NCBI GenBank assembly: GCA_009919985.1
Contig: RGAX01000108.1
Span: forward strand, 1-9,000
Source: Opitutaceae bacterium
GTDB lineage: Bacteria > Verrucomicrobiota > Verrucomicrobiia > Opitutales > Opitutaceae
Direction: 5' to 3'
DNA length: 9,000 nucleotides
Position numbers and translations under genes: made by a program. Below, in pieces: positions 1-6,490 of the stretch (its first letter is position 1; each line of letters begins with the position of its first letter). Under the pieces are notes generated by a model. That model did not search any database. It worked only from the letters and a program-made list of their open reading frames with translations, and was not told where the DNA came from.

Positions 1-1
1 C

Positions 2-376
2 TACTTTGAGTATAATGTTAGTATTAATGCTGGGGGAGGCTTCAGCTTGCAGGGGGAGGCGCCACCCCGGCAGTCCGAGATTTATCCCCAGCCGGTCGGC
101 CATCATGTTTTTATCTGGCGAATTGATCCTCACACCCAACCAGGAAAGGTTTATATCCGATACAATACCTTCAGTGAGGCGCCCTATGGAGCCGCCGTCT
201 ATTCGATCATCTCGCCCGCTGACGAAGAAAAATTCATCCTCGATGATAACAGTTATAAACAAACCCGTGGCGACGTACTCATCAACATGGGCGGCCGGGC
301 CTATCGCCCTGCGGAGTTTAAAATTTACCAAACTGAATGCCGGCAAGATTTGCACAGCCGGCTCACCCAATCCTAA
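2..376 (+). CDS. Right-handed parallel beta-helix protein, C-terminal end only (5'-truncated by the window edge)
   Basis: The frame is open from base 2 to a TAA at 374-376, so these are the last 124 residues of a longer protein; the TTG at 47 is an internal leucine rather than a convincing start. The visible part has the short beta-strand and turn rhythm of a right-handed parallel beta-helix: 'VYIRYNTF', 'YGAAVYSI', then 'FILDDNSYKQ'. It ends in an 'AEFKIYQTECRQDLHS' segment, which resembles the closing F-x-x-[YW]Q...DxHS motif often found at the end of secreted beta-helix proteins from polysaccharide-degrading bacteria. Such proteins include polysaccharide lyases and hydrolases, but the catalytic part lies outside the window, so no substrate can be named. 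The next gene begins 3 bases after the stop, so the two are probably co-transcribed and translationally coupled. The fold is inferred from sequence pattern only. Confidence 0.6.
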   Translation, partial: YFEYNVSINAGGGFSLQGEAPPRQSEIYPQPVGHHVFIWRIDPHTQPGKVYIRYNTFSEAPYGAAVYSIISPADEEKFILDDNSYKQTRGDVLINMGGRAYRPAEFKIYQTECRQDLHSRLTQS

Positions 377-379
377 GCG

Positions 380-2584
380 ATGGGCAGATATTTTATGAGC
401 GAGCCCCCTTTTTACTCCGTCACACTTCACCGCTTCTTAAAATTTTGGCGGTGGGGCATGCTCATGGCGACTGCACTACTTGGCGCCGACCTCGGTGTCG
501 CAGCCGTGGAATTGCGCTCTGGTGAGCAAGCGTATGTAGTGGCGAGGCCGGTGACCGCCCTGGAGCGGCGTGTGACAGACCGGCTGACCGATTATATCGG
601 CAAGGTCCTTGGCACCCCCGCACGCGTCGTGGCAGATCTTGCCACCGTACCGGCTGGGGCTCCAGCGATTATTTTATCCACGAGCGGCTTGGGTTTATCC
701 GCCGACCTCGCGGTGCCGGTAGATTCCCCAGAGGGCTTCGCCCTGCAGACCCGCCGTCTCGACGGGCATGAAGTGATCATCGCCGCGGGCCAGACAGACC
801 GCGGGTTGAAGCGCGCGGTGCAGCGCCTCGTGATCAGCAGCGAACAGCGCGCGCCTGGGCTAGTACTGCCCGAGGTGCGGATAGCCGAGCGGCCGTGGAT
901 CCCGCGGCGAGAATGGACGCTGTGCGCTTGGAGCCCGGAATTAGTGCGAGGAGTCTTCAACAATCCCAACGCCGACAAGCGCATGAACGTCTGGCTCTAT
1001 AGCGATCGGCAGGTAGCGGCCTACGTGGAGATGTTTGACTGGTTCGGCTTCAGCGGGTCGCAACTGATGGACACAGTCGCAAATTATGCAGCGGTCGGTT
1101 CCCGCGAAGCCTATCACGGCCGGCTGCGAATGTTCACCCGGGCCCTTCGCGAGAACGGACAGGAGATCAGCCTCTGGGTTTGGGCTGCACAATTTAACAA
1201 TTTTGGCTGGGTGGACCCTAGTGTCACCTACGCACCAGCGGCGGGAAAAACGGCCTTTGATGACCCGGCGGTGCGCTCGAGCTTCGAGCGCTACTACGAC
1301 GGTTATGCCGAGCTGGCACCTGATGTGGATCTTTTGATCACACACTTCTATGATCCCGGTAATCTCAAAAATCGCGCGGATGTATTCAACTACATGGGCC
1401 TGTTGCGAAACAAGTTTCGCGCATTGAATCCTCAGGTGAAACTCGGCGTAGACTTCTGGTACGCCGGCGAGGAGGCGACTTATATGAAGGAGCTACTGGC
1501 GAACGGATTTAAGGATGTCCTTTTCCTCGAGAATACGATGCCACACACATACCCGCCGGGTCGGCGCGAAGCGCTGCACGCGGCGGCCAAGGCACACGGC
1601 TTAGAAATCGGCGTGTGGGGCTGGCACACAGCCGAAATCGAATCGGATCAGATCCCGACGCAGCACGTCAATGCTCAGCTACTCGCAAAATTTTACCGGC
1701 AGATCAAAGCGGGCGCTGACCGCATCCACCCGATCACCTATTGGTCGGAGATGGAGGCCTGCCACCTGACCAACATCTTCAGTCTGTATGCCGCCGGTCA
1801 GCTTCTGTGGAATCCCGACCGCGACCCCGACGAGCTCCTAAGAGAGATTGCGGAGGGAATTTGGGGTCCGCGAAATGGGCCGGAGATGCTTGCAGCGCTT
1901 CGACTGATTCAGGATGTGCGCACCGGACCATCATGGGATACGTACTGGATGTGGCTGCCCACGCACCGGCTCGGCACGGCCGATCCCGTCAATGATCTGC
2001 GCCGCGCGGAGGAGGTAATCGCACGCCTGGAAGCGATGAAACCCGACGCGTCGTTCGTGCCAAAATTCCCGCTGCCGTTTCCGCCTGAGACGTTTGTCGA
2101 GCTGACCCTACCGCACCTGCGTCAGATCCGAGCGTTTGCGGATTTTCGAATCAAATTTTCCGATCTAGAGGCCGCAGCTCAAACAGGCTTAGGCCCGACC
2201 GAGCTGGCCCAACGCGCCAATGCTATTTGGGATCCGATCCGCGATTATTCTACCTGGATCGGGGTGTTCGGTCCGCCTGAGGCGATAAAGCAGGAGGCCA
2301 TGCTAACAAAATTCGCTCATGATCATGGCATAGTGATAACGCCGCCAGCCTGGCTGCGGTGGCGCGATGCGAACCGTCAGCTGCAATCGCTCCAAAATCG
2401 TCAGCGCACCCTCGCGATACCATTGCAGGTCAAGCCGGACGCCATCCAACTGACGCGAGAATTTTTATGGTCTGCAGAAAAAGGCAAAGATCGCTTTCAG
2501 CTATTGATTGACCAAGGGCTGGTCGTAGCGAGCGGCGATGGCACGTACCGATTAGCGAACTGGGAAGAGTATCGCCAGCATTGA
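380..2584 (+). CDS. Secreted glycoside-hydrolase-like protein (GH20/GH67-type N-terminal domain plus TIM-barrel-like core)
   Basis: A 734-residue protein. Residues about 15-42 form an export signal: a basic stretch (HRFLKFWRWG), a hydrophobic run (MLMATALLGADLGVAA) and a probable cut after VAA. Met6 (395) and Met27 (458) are alternative starts; none has a clear ribosome binding site, and 380 was kept because it lies 3 bases after the preceding stop. Residues about 44-172 resemble the alpha/beta N-terminal domain of GH20 hexosaminidases and GH67 glucuronidases, including 'PEGFALQTRRLDGHEVIIAAG' split by 'TDRGLKRAVQRL'. Residues about 178-500 read as a TIM-barrel, with strand-end motifs SLWVWAAQFNN, LLITHFYDPGN, LGVDFWY, LFLENTMPHT, IGVWGWHTAEIES and ITYWSEMEACHL. 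Acidic residues D325, E384, E419/E421, E457 and E459 are candidate active-site residues, but no known catalytic signature can be assigned. The rest is mostly helical. It probably acts in the periplasm or outside the cell on a carbohydrate, alongside the beta-helix protein upstream. The exact GH family and substrate are unknown. Confidence 0.75.
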   Translation: MGRYFMSEPPFYSVTLHRFLKFWRWGMLMATALLGADLGVAAVELRSGEQAYVVARPVTALERRVTDRLTDYIGKVLGTPARVVADLATVPAGAPAIILSTSGLGLSADLAVPVDSPEGFALQTRRLDGHEVIIAAGQTDRGLKRAVQRLVISSEQRAPGLVLPEVRIAERPWIPRREWTLCAWSPELVRGVFNNPNADKRMNVWLYSDRQVAAYVEMFDWFGFSGSQLMDTVANYAAVGSREAYHGRLRMFTRALRENGQEISLWVWAAQFNNFGWVDPSVTYAPAAGKTAFDDPAVRSSFERYYDGYAELAPDVDLLITHFYDPGNLKNRADVFNYMGLLRNKFRALNPQVKLGVDFWYAGEEATYMKELLANGFKDVLFLENTMPHTYPPGRREALHAAAKAHGLEIGVWGWHTAEIESDQIPTQHVNAQLLAKFYRQIKAGADRIHPITYWSEMEACHLTNIFSLYAAGQLLWNPDRDPDELLREIAEGIWGPRNGPEMLAALRLIQDVRTGPSWDTYWMWLPTHRLGTADPVNDLRRAEEVIARLEAMKPDASFVPKFPLPFPPETFVELTLPHLRQIRAFADFRIKFSDLEAAAQTGLGPTELAQRANAIWDPIRDYSTWIGVFGPPEAIKQEAMLTKFAHDHGIVITPPAWLRWRDANRQLQSLQNRQRTLAIPLQVKPDAIQLTREFLWSAEKGKDRFQLLIDQGLVVASGDGTYRLANWEEYRQH

Positions 2585-2593
2585 CGCGATACA

Positions 2594-2607
2594 AGGCCGT
2601 ACGGCCT
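2594..2607. repeat. Perfect 14-bp palindrome just after the glycoside-hydrolase-like gene
   Basis: AGGCCGTACGGCCT is its own reverse complement and lies 9 bases after the stop at 2584. As RNA it can form only a 5-bp stem with a GUAC loop. No T-run follows, so it is a poor intrinsic terminator; it could be a protein-binding site, a weak 3'-end hairpin or chance. The base change at both flanks (A on each side) ends the symmetry. Confidence 0.35.
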
Positions 2608-2684
2608 AGCCAATACCAGTGTCTGTCCTGCCCCTCACTCCTGCTAAGCACTTAGGAGCGGAGCTGATCGCGGCTGCATTCAAA

Positions 2685-2769
2685 TGGTGCCCAGGGTGGG
2701 GGTCGAACCCACAAACCTTGCGGTGGTAGATTTTGAGTCTACTGCGTCTGCCAATTCCGCCACCTGGGC
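2685..2769 (-). tRNA. tRNA-Leu (anticodon CAA)
   Basis: Read on the minus strand this folds as a complete 85-nt class II tRNA: acceptor GCCCAGG (2763-2769) with CCTGGGC (2689-2695), a D arm with GCG/CGC, anticodon stem GTAGA/TCTAC around the loop CTCAAAA, a 13-nt variable region that can pair ACC-GCAA-GGT, and T arm GTGGG-TTCGACC-CCCAC. The anticodon CAA (bases 2733-2735) reads the leucine codon UUG. The discriminator is A and the CCA end is encoded (2685-2687). It stands alone, opposite in direction to its neighbours, with its 3' end facing the glycoside-hydrolase-like gene. A bulged hairpin (2638-2658, CTCC...GGAG around TAAG-CA-CTTA) lies 27 bases beyond its 3' end but lacks a T-run on the minus strand. 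Confidence 0.95.
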
Positions 2770-2869
2770 CTTGCTGCGAACTGCAAAGCTGGAAAACGCA
2801 TCCGCCCGTGTCCACGTAAAATTTTTCTCCTCGGTTTTGAACGTCTAGGCTCACCCCGCGTCTTTCCCT

Positions 2870-2899
2870 TTGTTAGTTACCCGTTCTTTTTAGGATATT
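2870..2899 (+). promoter_or_regulatory. Weak candidate sigma-70 promoter upstream of the rsmE leader hairpin
   Basis: TTGTTA (2870-2875) and GATATT (2894-2899) each match four of six consensus bases, with an 18-bp spacer, in a locally AT-rich stretch. Transcription from here would start near 2906, pass through the terminator at 2923-2962 and reach rsmE only by read-through. It is the best match I see between the tRNA and rsmE, but such matches arise often by chance. Confidence 0.2.
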
Positions 2900-2922
2900 C
2901 ATAGTTTAAAAGTTAAGTCGGT

Positions 2923-2962
2923 AAGGGCGCTCGGCCTCACGGTCGGGCGCCCTTTCTTTTTT
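2923..2962 (+). terminator. Strong intrinsic terminator with no close upstream + strand gene
   Basis: AAGGGCGC (2923-2930) pairs with GCGCCCTT (2947-2954), and the stem continues inward as TCGGCC with GGTCGG (two G-U pairs), giving 14 pairs around a TCAC tetraloop. TTTCTTTTTT follows at 2953-2962. On the other strand no T-run follows, so it acts on + strand transcripts. The nearest + strand gene ends 338 bases upstream, across the antisense tRNA, and rsmE starts 39 bases downstream. It therefore ends a long 3' tail of the first operon, ends a small RNA, or acts as an attenuator in the rsmE leader. Confidence 0.8.
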
Positions 2963-3001
2963 GCCCTCGACCTGCAACCGCCGCGCTCGTCCGCTCTGTT
3001 C

Positions 3002-3754
3002 ATGCCCGATTTCCGAGTCTATGCCACGCCTGCCCAGGCCGAACCCACGGAGCTTATCCTCTCGGCCGAGGAGTCGCACCACCTCATCGTAGTCAACCGT
3101 GCCTCCCTAGGCCACACCGTCGTGGCCTTCGACGGTCGAGGCTCGGAATGGATTTGCGAACTCACCGTCGCCGACAAACGCGCCGCTCGTCTGAAGGTCC
3201 GCTTCAAACAAAAACTCCAACCCCTCCCCTTCTCAATCACGCTCGGACAAGCCCTCCCCAAGGGCGGCACAATGGATGATATCGTCCGCAAGGCCACCGA
3301 GATCGGCGCGGCCCGCATCGTCCCGCTCGCTAGCGAACGCACGCAAGTGCACCTCGACGCCGATCGCTCCGATAAAAAAATCGAAAAATGGGCCCATGCC
3401 GCCCTCGAGGCTGCCAAGCAATGCGGCAACCCTTGGCTCCCGGAAATCACCCCGGTGCAAACCGCCACCGCTTTCATGGAATCGGCACGCGGCTATGATT
3501 TAAAACTTATCGCGAGTCTCCAGCCTGGTGCCAAGTCCCTCAAATCCGTACTCGCCGCGGCTACCGCCGCCTTAGGTCGAGCCCCGCGCAGTGCTCTGTG
3601 GCTGGTCGGGCCCGAGGGTGACTTCACGCCGGCCGAACTTAGTATCGCGCGCTCCGCGGGTTTCGAGCCCATCACGCTCGGGCCACTCGTCCTACGCTGC
3701 GAGACCGCGGCCGTCTACGCGCTCAGTGTGTTGAGTTACGAACTACAAAACTAA
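3002..3754 (+). CDS. rsmE: 16S rRNA (uracil(1498)-N(3))-methyltransferase RsmE
   Basis: A 250-residue cytoplasmic SPOUT-class enzyme that methylates N3 of U1498 in 16S rRNA of the 30S subunit, using S-adenosylmethionine. The length is normal for RsmE. The N-terminal PUA-like domain begins 'MPDFRVY' and has SHHL...NR (25-33). The catalytic domain shows LPKGGTMDDIVRKATEIG (85-102), the VPLASERT segment (107-114), KQCGNPWLPEI (139-149), the SAM-binding GPEGDFTPAE (203-212) and LGPLVLRCETA (226-236), where the knot closes. Many homologues have LGPRILRTETA there, so the L and C are local variations rather than loss of a key residue. The ATG at 3002 fits the family N-terminus but has no Shine-Dalgarno sequence. 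A strong terminator hairpin sits 39 bases upstream, so expression may depend on read-through. It is convergent with the amidohydrolase gene. Confidence 0.95.
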   Translation: MPDFRVYATPAQAEPTELILSAEESHHLIVVNRASLGHTVVAFDGRGSEWICELTVADKRAARLKVRFKQKLQPLPFSITLGQALPKGGTMDDIVRKATEIGAARIVPLASERTQVHLDADRSDKKIEKWAHAALEAAKQCGNPWLPEITPVQTATAFMESARGYDLKLIASLQPGAKSLKSVLAAATAALGRAPRSALWLVGPEGDFTPAELSIARSAGFEPITLGPLVLRCETAAVYALSVLSYELQN

Positions 3755-3770
3755 TCCTGAACGGAAGCGA

Positions 3771-3793
3771 GGGCGCGGCGGCTGGGCGCGCCC
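3771..3793. terminator. GC-rich hairpin between convergent rsmE and the amidohydrolase gene
   Basis: GGGCGCG (3771-3777) pairs with CGCGCCC (3787-3793) around a 9-base loop. It lies 16 bases after the rsmE stop and 23 bases before the amidohydrolase stop codon at 3817-3819. Neither strand has a following T-run, so it is at best a weak or bidirectional stop signal; its position between convergent genes is the main support. Confidence 0.4.
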
Positions 3794-3816
3794 CACGCTC
3801 GATCTCAACTACAAGC

Positions 3817-5271
3817 TTAGTTCCGGTAATCGAGCGCCGGTTTCCGGTCGCCAATCAAGGCTTCGTATTTGAACTCCGCACCGCCGCGACGTTTAGCGAG
3901 TTCCGCTTTACCTTGTGCAACGAGTTCGGGTTTTTGGAAAAGATCGACGGCGGTCAGCGCGATGGTTTTCGCGGCAACGACCATACCTTTGAGCGCGATC
4001 GAGGTGCCGCCACAGGCCACGGCTTGCCAGCTGTGCGCCGGTGTGCCGGGCACCCACGTTGCCGCGGAGAGTCCCGTCGTCGGCACCGTCCAGCTCACAT
4101 CGCCGACATCAGAGGAGGCCGAGCCCGTAGCATCGGGATTCAAGGGCTGCACCATCGCGGCGGTCTCGATGGCCGGTGGTTTGCCATAAAGGGTGCGCGC
4201 GAGTTTATCGGCGAATACTTTTTCTTCGTCGTTATAAGTCACACCACCAACCGTCACGAGATTCGCGTGCATCGCGCGCGCGAGCGGCTCGTTGGGTAAA
4301 ATTTCATACACGCCGCCGATGACTTCCCAATCAACGCTCGTGCCCGTGCCCATCGCGGCACCTTGCGCGGCTTTTTCCATGCGCGACCACACGTCTTGCA
4401 GGATCTGGCGGCTGGGGCTGCGCGCGTAATAAAATACTTCGGCAAAGGCCGGCACAACGTTCGGCGCCTCGCCGCCTTTGGTGATCACGTAGTGGATGCG
4501 CGTGCTGTCAGGCACGTGTTCGCGCATCATGTTCACCATATAATCCATCGACTCGACACCATCGAGCGCGGAGCGCCCGCGTTCCGGCGCCGCGGCCGCG
4601 TGGGAGGCGACGCCGTGGAAACGAAATTTACCCGATTTGTTTGCGAGCGTGCTACCGAGGCTGACCGCGTTTTTATCGCCCGCATGCCAATGCAGCATCG
4701 CGTCCACATCGTTAAATAAGCCCGCGCGCACCATGTAAACTTTGCCCGAGCCACCTTCTTCGGCGGGTGTGCCGTAGAAACGAATGGTGCCCGCCTGTTT
4801 TGTGGCCTCCATCCAATGTTTCACGGCGATCGCGGCGGCCGCCGAGCCTGCACCAAAAACGTGGTGTCCGCAGGCGTGTCCTGCGATTTGGCCTTCGATC
4901 GGTTTGCGTTCCGGCACGGCGGCTTGCGCGACGCCGGGCAAAGCATCGAACTCGCCCATGATCCCGATGATCGGATGTCCGCTGCCGAAACTCGCGACAA
5001 ACGCCGTCGGGATGCCCGCGACGCCCGCCTCGACCTTAAAGCCTTCCTTAGCCAACTGCGCCTGTAACAGCGCCGAACTCTTCGTCTCCTTGAAGCCGAC
5101 TTCGGCATAACCCCAAATCTTCAAGGCGATGTCTTCGTAAGCCGCTTTCTGCGCTTGGATGTACTCGACCAGCTCTGGCTTGGTCGTCTGCGCAGCCAAA
5201 GGTGCATTCAGGCTCAACATCGCCGCCGATGTTAAAACCAGGGAAAATAGAGACATTAAGGGCAATTTCAT
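3817..5271 (-). CDS. AbgB-like M20 family amidohydrolase, exported
   Basis: A 484-residue metal-dependent amidohydrolase of peptidase family M20, closest in pattern to AbgB (the B subunit of p-aminobenzoyl-glutamate hydrolase). Residues 1-28 are a clear signal peptide (MKLPLMSLFSLVLTSAAMLS...APLAAQ), so it should act in the periplasm or at the envelope, unlike cytoplasmic AbgB. An in-frame ATG at 5352 would add 27 residues and bury this signal, so 5271 was chosen. Likely metal and catalytic elements: GEFDALPG (106-113), GHACGHH (131-137), PAEEGGSGK (169-177), HWHAG (194-198), the dimerisation-domain SHAAAAPERGRSALD (223-237), SSDVGDVSW (386-394) and GTPAHSWQ (409-416). No key residue looks missing. 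Substrate is unproven; the family cleaves N-acyl or aminobenzoyl amino acids and dipeptides. No AbgA-type partner is visible. It is divergent from the TonB-dependent receptor, with three 10-bp repeats just upstream of its start. Confidence 0.9.
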   Translation of the reverse strand: MKLPLMSLFSLVLTSAAMLSLNAPLAAQTTKPELVEYIQAQKAAYEDIALKIWGYAEVGFKETKSSALLQAQLAKEGFKVEAGVAGIPTAFVASFGSGHPIIGIMGEFDALPGVAQAAVPERKPIEGQIAGHACGHHVFGAGSAAAAIAVKHWMEATKQAGTIRFYGTPAEEGGSGKVYMVRAGLFNDVDAMLHWHAGDKNAVSLGSTLANKSGKFRFHGVASHAAAAPERGRSALDGVESMDYMVNMMREHVPDSTRIHYVITKGGEAPNVVPAFAEVFYYARSPSRQILQDVWSRMEKAAQGAAMGTGTSVDWEVIGGVYEILPNEPLARAMHANLVTVGGVTYNDEEKVFADKLARTLYGKPPAIETAAMVQPLNPDATGSASSDVGDVSWTVPTTGLSAATWVPGTPAHSWQAVACGGTSIALKGMVVAAKTIALTAVDLFQKPELVAQGKAELAKRRGGAEFKYEALIGDRKPALDYRN

Positions 5272-5281
5272 GTGGAATTTG

Positions 5282-5311
5282 AGGTGTTTTAAGGTGTTTA
5301 GAGGTGTTTTG
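5282..5311. repeat. Three tandem 10-bp repeats upstream of the amidohydrolase start
   Basis: AGGTGTTTTA, AGGTGTTTAG and AGGTGTTTTG follow each other without gaps; on the amidohydrolase's coding strand each unit carries AAACACCT or its close variant. The array ends 10 bases before the chosen ATG (5269-5271). The 10-bp period equals one helical turn, so a protein could bind all copies on the same face. It could be an operator, part of the 5' leader, or coding sequence if translation starts at 5352. Confidence 0.5.
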
Positions 5312-5448
5312 ACGAGTTTCACGAGCAATCCAGCTAAAGCCATCTGCCACATCGTGCCAATTGGAGATCTATCACGACCTGTTTCTACGCGTGTTCTTCA
5401 ATAGTAGCCATTGATAAATTCTTAAAACGTGACCACGATTTAACAAGA

Positions 5449-5467
5449 TTGGCTCAAGATGAGCTAA
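5449..5467. promoter_or_regulatory. 19-bp dyad in the divergent control region (candidate operator)
   Basis: TTGGCTCA-AGA-TGAGCTAA is an inverted repeat with 7 of 8 arm positions matching and a 3-base spacer. It lies 51 bases before the receptor ATG, where a repressor or activator of the receptor gene could sit. An AT-rich stretch with TTGATA (5411-5416) precedes it. The binding protein is unknown and no regulator gene lies nearby in the window. Confidence 0.35.
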
Positions 5468-5518
5468 AAGGGGATACTTCCGACGTCCACGTCTTCACCA
5501 CTTTTCCAACCAAACCGT

Positions 5519-6490
5519 ATGAACCTAAGAAATAGCAAGTCCCTCAATCCGAACCGGACCACCACCCTGGCCCTGCTCGCCGCGCTGCTGCTCTCGCCGC
5601 TCGCCGCCCAATCTGTAGTGCCCGCGCCGGCTGCCCCCGCGGGCGACGAAAAAGTCGTCGTCCTCGAGGCCATGTCTGTCACCGGCTCCAACATCAAGCG
5701 CATGGACATCGAAAAGGTGCTGCCGGTCACGATCATCAGCCAAGACTCGATGACGGCCCGTAATGCGCTCACCCCAATCGACCTCATCACTGCACTCCCG
5801 CAGCTGACGAGCGTGCCCTTCAACGAGGCCACCAACGGCGGCGCGGCCGCCCGCGGTGACGTCGCAACGGTCGCCCTCCGCGGCATCGGCTCCGGCGGCA
5901 CCTTGCTGCTGCTCAATGGCCGCCGCATCGCGCCCCACCCCGTCACCGGCAGTGATTCCACCAGCGGCAACGGCTTCTCGCCCAACGCCAATCAACTCCC
6001 CACCCAAGGCATCGACCACATCGACGTCCTGCGTGATGGCGCTTCCTCCGTCTACGGCTCCGACGCCGTCGCCGGCGTGTTGAACTACATCATGCGCCAA
6101 GATTTCCGCGGCACCGAGCTACGCATGCGCTACGGCCAACCTGAATACCGCGGCGGGGCCAGCGGCTCGGCGACCCTCACCTACGGCACCGACTTCGCCC
6201 GAGGCAAAGGCCGTTTCCTCACTAATATCGACTACCTCTATCGCCAGGAAATCAACCTGCGCGACCGCAGCTTCTCCGCCAGCGCTAACCACACCAACGT
6301 TGCCCCCGCGCCGTTTAACGCGCTCGGCTCCGGCTTCGACGCTCGCTCCGCCGTCCTCTTCCCCACCTACCGCCTCGGCGCCAACGCCACCAGCGGCACC
6401 ACCCGCTACTACCACCGTCGCCCCCACTCGCGCCGCCAATCCCGAAGCCTTCAACGACATCAACCTTTACCAACAAGGCTCACCCCGTAG
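5519..6490 (+). CDS. TonB-dependent outer-membrane receptor, N-terminal part (plug domain), ending early at a frameshift
   Basis: This is the first part of a TonB-dependent receptor, an outer-membrane beta-barrel that imports a ligand using energy from TonB-ExbBD. Residues 1-31 are a signal peptide (TLALLAALLLSPLAAQ core), followed by a Pro/Ala linker and a TonB-box-like EKVVVLEAMSVTGSNIKR (44-61). The plug domain follows: PIDLITALPQL, VALRGIGSGGTLLLLNGRRI and IDVLRDGASSVYGSDAVAG with a NYI strand, to about residue 205, then the first barrel strands. The sense sequence runs to about Tyr298 (6410-6412). The last 25 residues are an Arg/His/Pro-rich out-of-frame tail ending at the TAG at 6488-6490; the true continuation is one frame over. 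Divergent from the amidohydrolase. No ribosome binding site is evident. With one base removed near 6413 the whole product would be about 1,033 residues, normal for such receptors. Confidence 0.85.
   Translation: MNLRNSKSLNPNRTTTLALLAALLLSPLAAQSVVPAPAAPAGDEKVVVLEAMSVTGSNIKRMDIEKVLPVTIISQDSMTARNALTPIDLITALPQLTSVPFNEATNGGAAARGDVATVALRGIGSGGTLLLLNGRRIAPHPVTGSDSTSGNGFSPNANQLPTQGIDHIDVLRDGASSVYGSDAVAGVLNYIMRQDFRGTELRMRYGQPEYRGGASGSATLTYGTDFARGKGRFLTNIDYLYRQEINLRDRSFSASANHTNVAPAPFNALGSGFDARSAVLFPTYRLGANATSGTTRYYHRRPHSRRQSRSLQRHQPLPTRLTP

Noticed and set aside
6..398. A 130-residue + strand frame overlapping the first gene
   Set aside because: Arg/Ser/Pro-rich composition with no recognisable pattern; the frame starting at base 2 carries the beta-helix signature.
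2606..2854. An 82-residue minus-strand frame across the tRNA region
   Set aside because: It is a translation of the tRNA-Leu gene itself; 'GGGIGRRSRLKIYHRKVCGF' is the usual artefact of reading a tRNA-Leu as protein.
5272..5352. A 27-residue N-terminal extension of the amidohydrolase from the ATG at 5352
   Set aside because: It would place a non-signal segment before a textbook signal peptide beginning at 5271 and would run through the tandem repeats.
5525..6100. A 191-residue minus-strand frame opposite the receptor plug
   Set aside because: It is the antisense shadow of the receptor gene, a common effect of C-ending codons in GC-rich DNA; rich in Gly/Ala/Asp/Val with no domain.
6400..6490. 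Programmed ribosomal frameshifting in the receptor gene
   Set aside because: No classic slippery heptamer, downstream pseudoknot or internal Shine-Dalgarno could be recognised; a mutation or sequence error is simpler.
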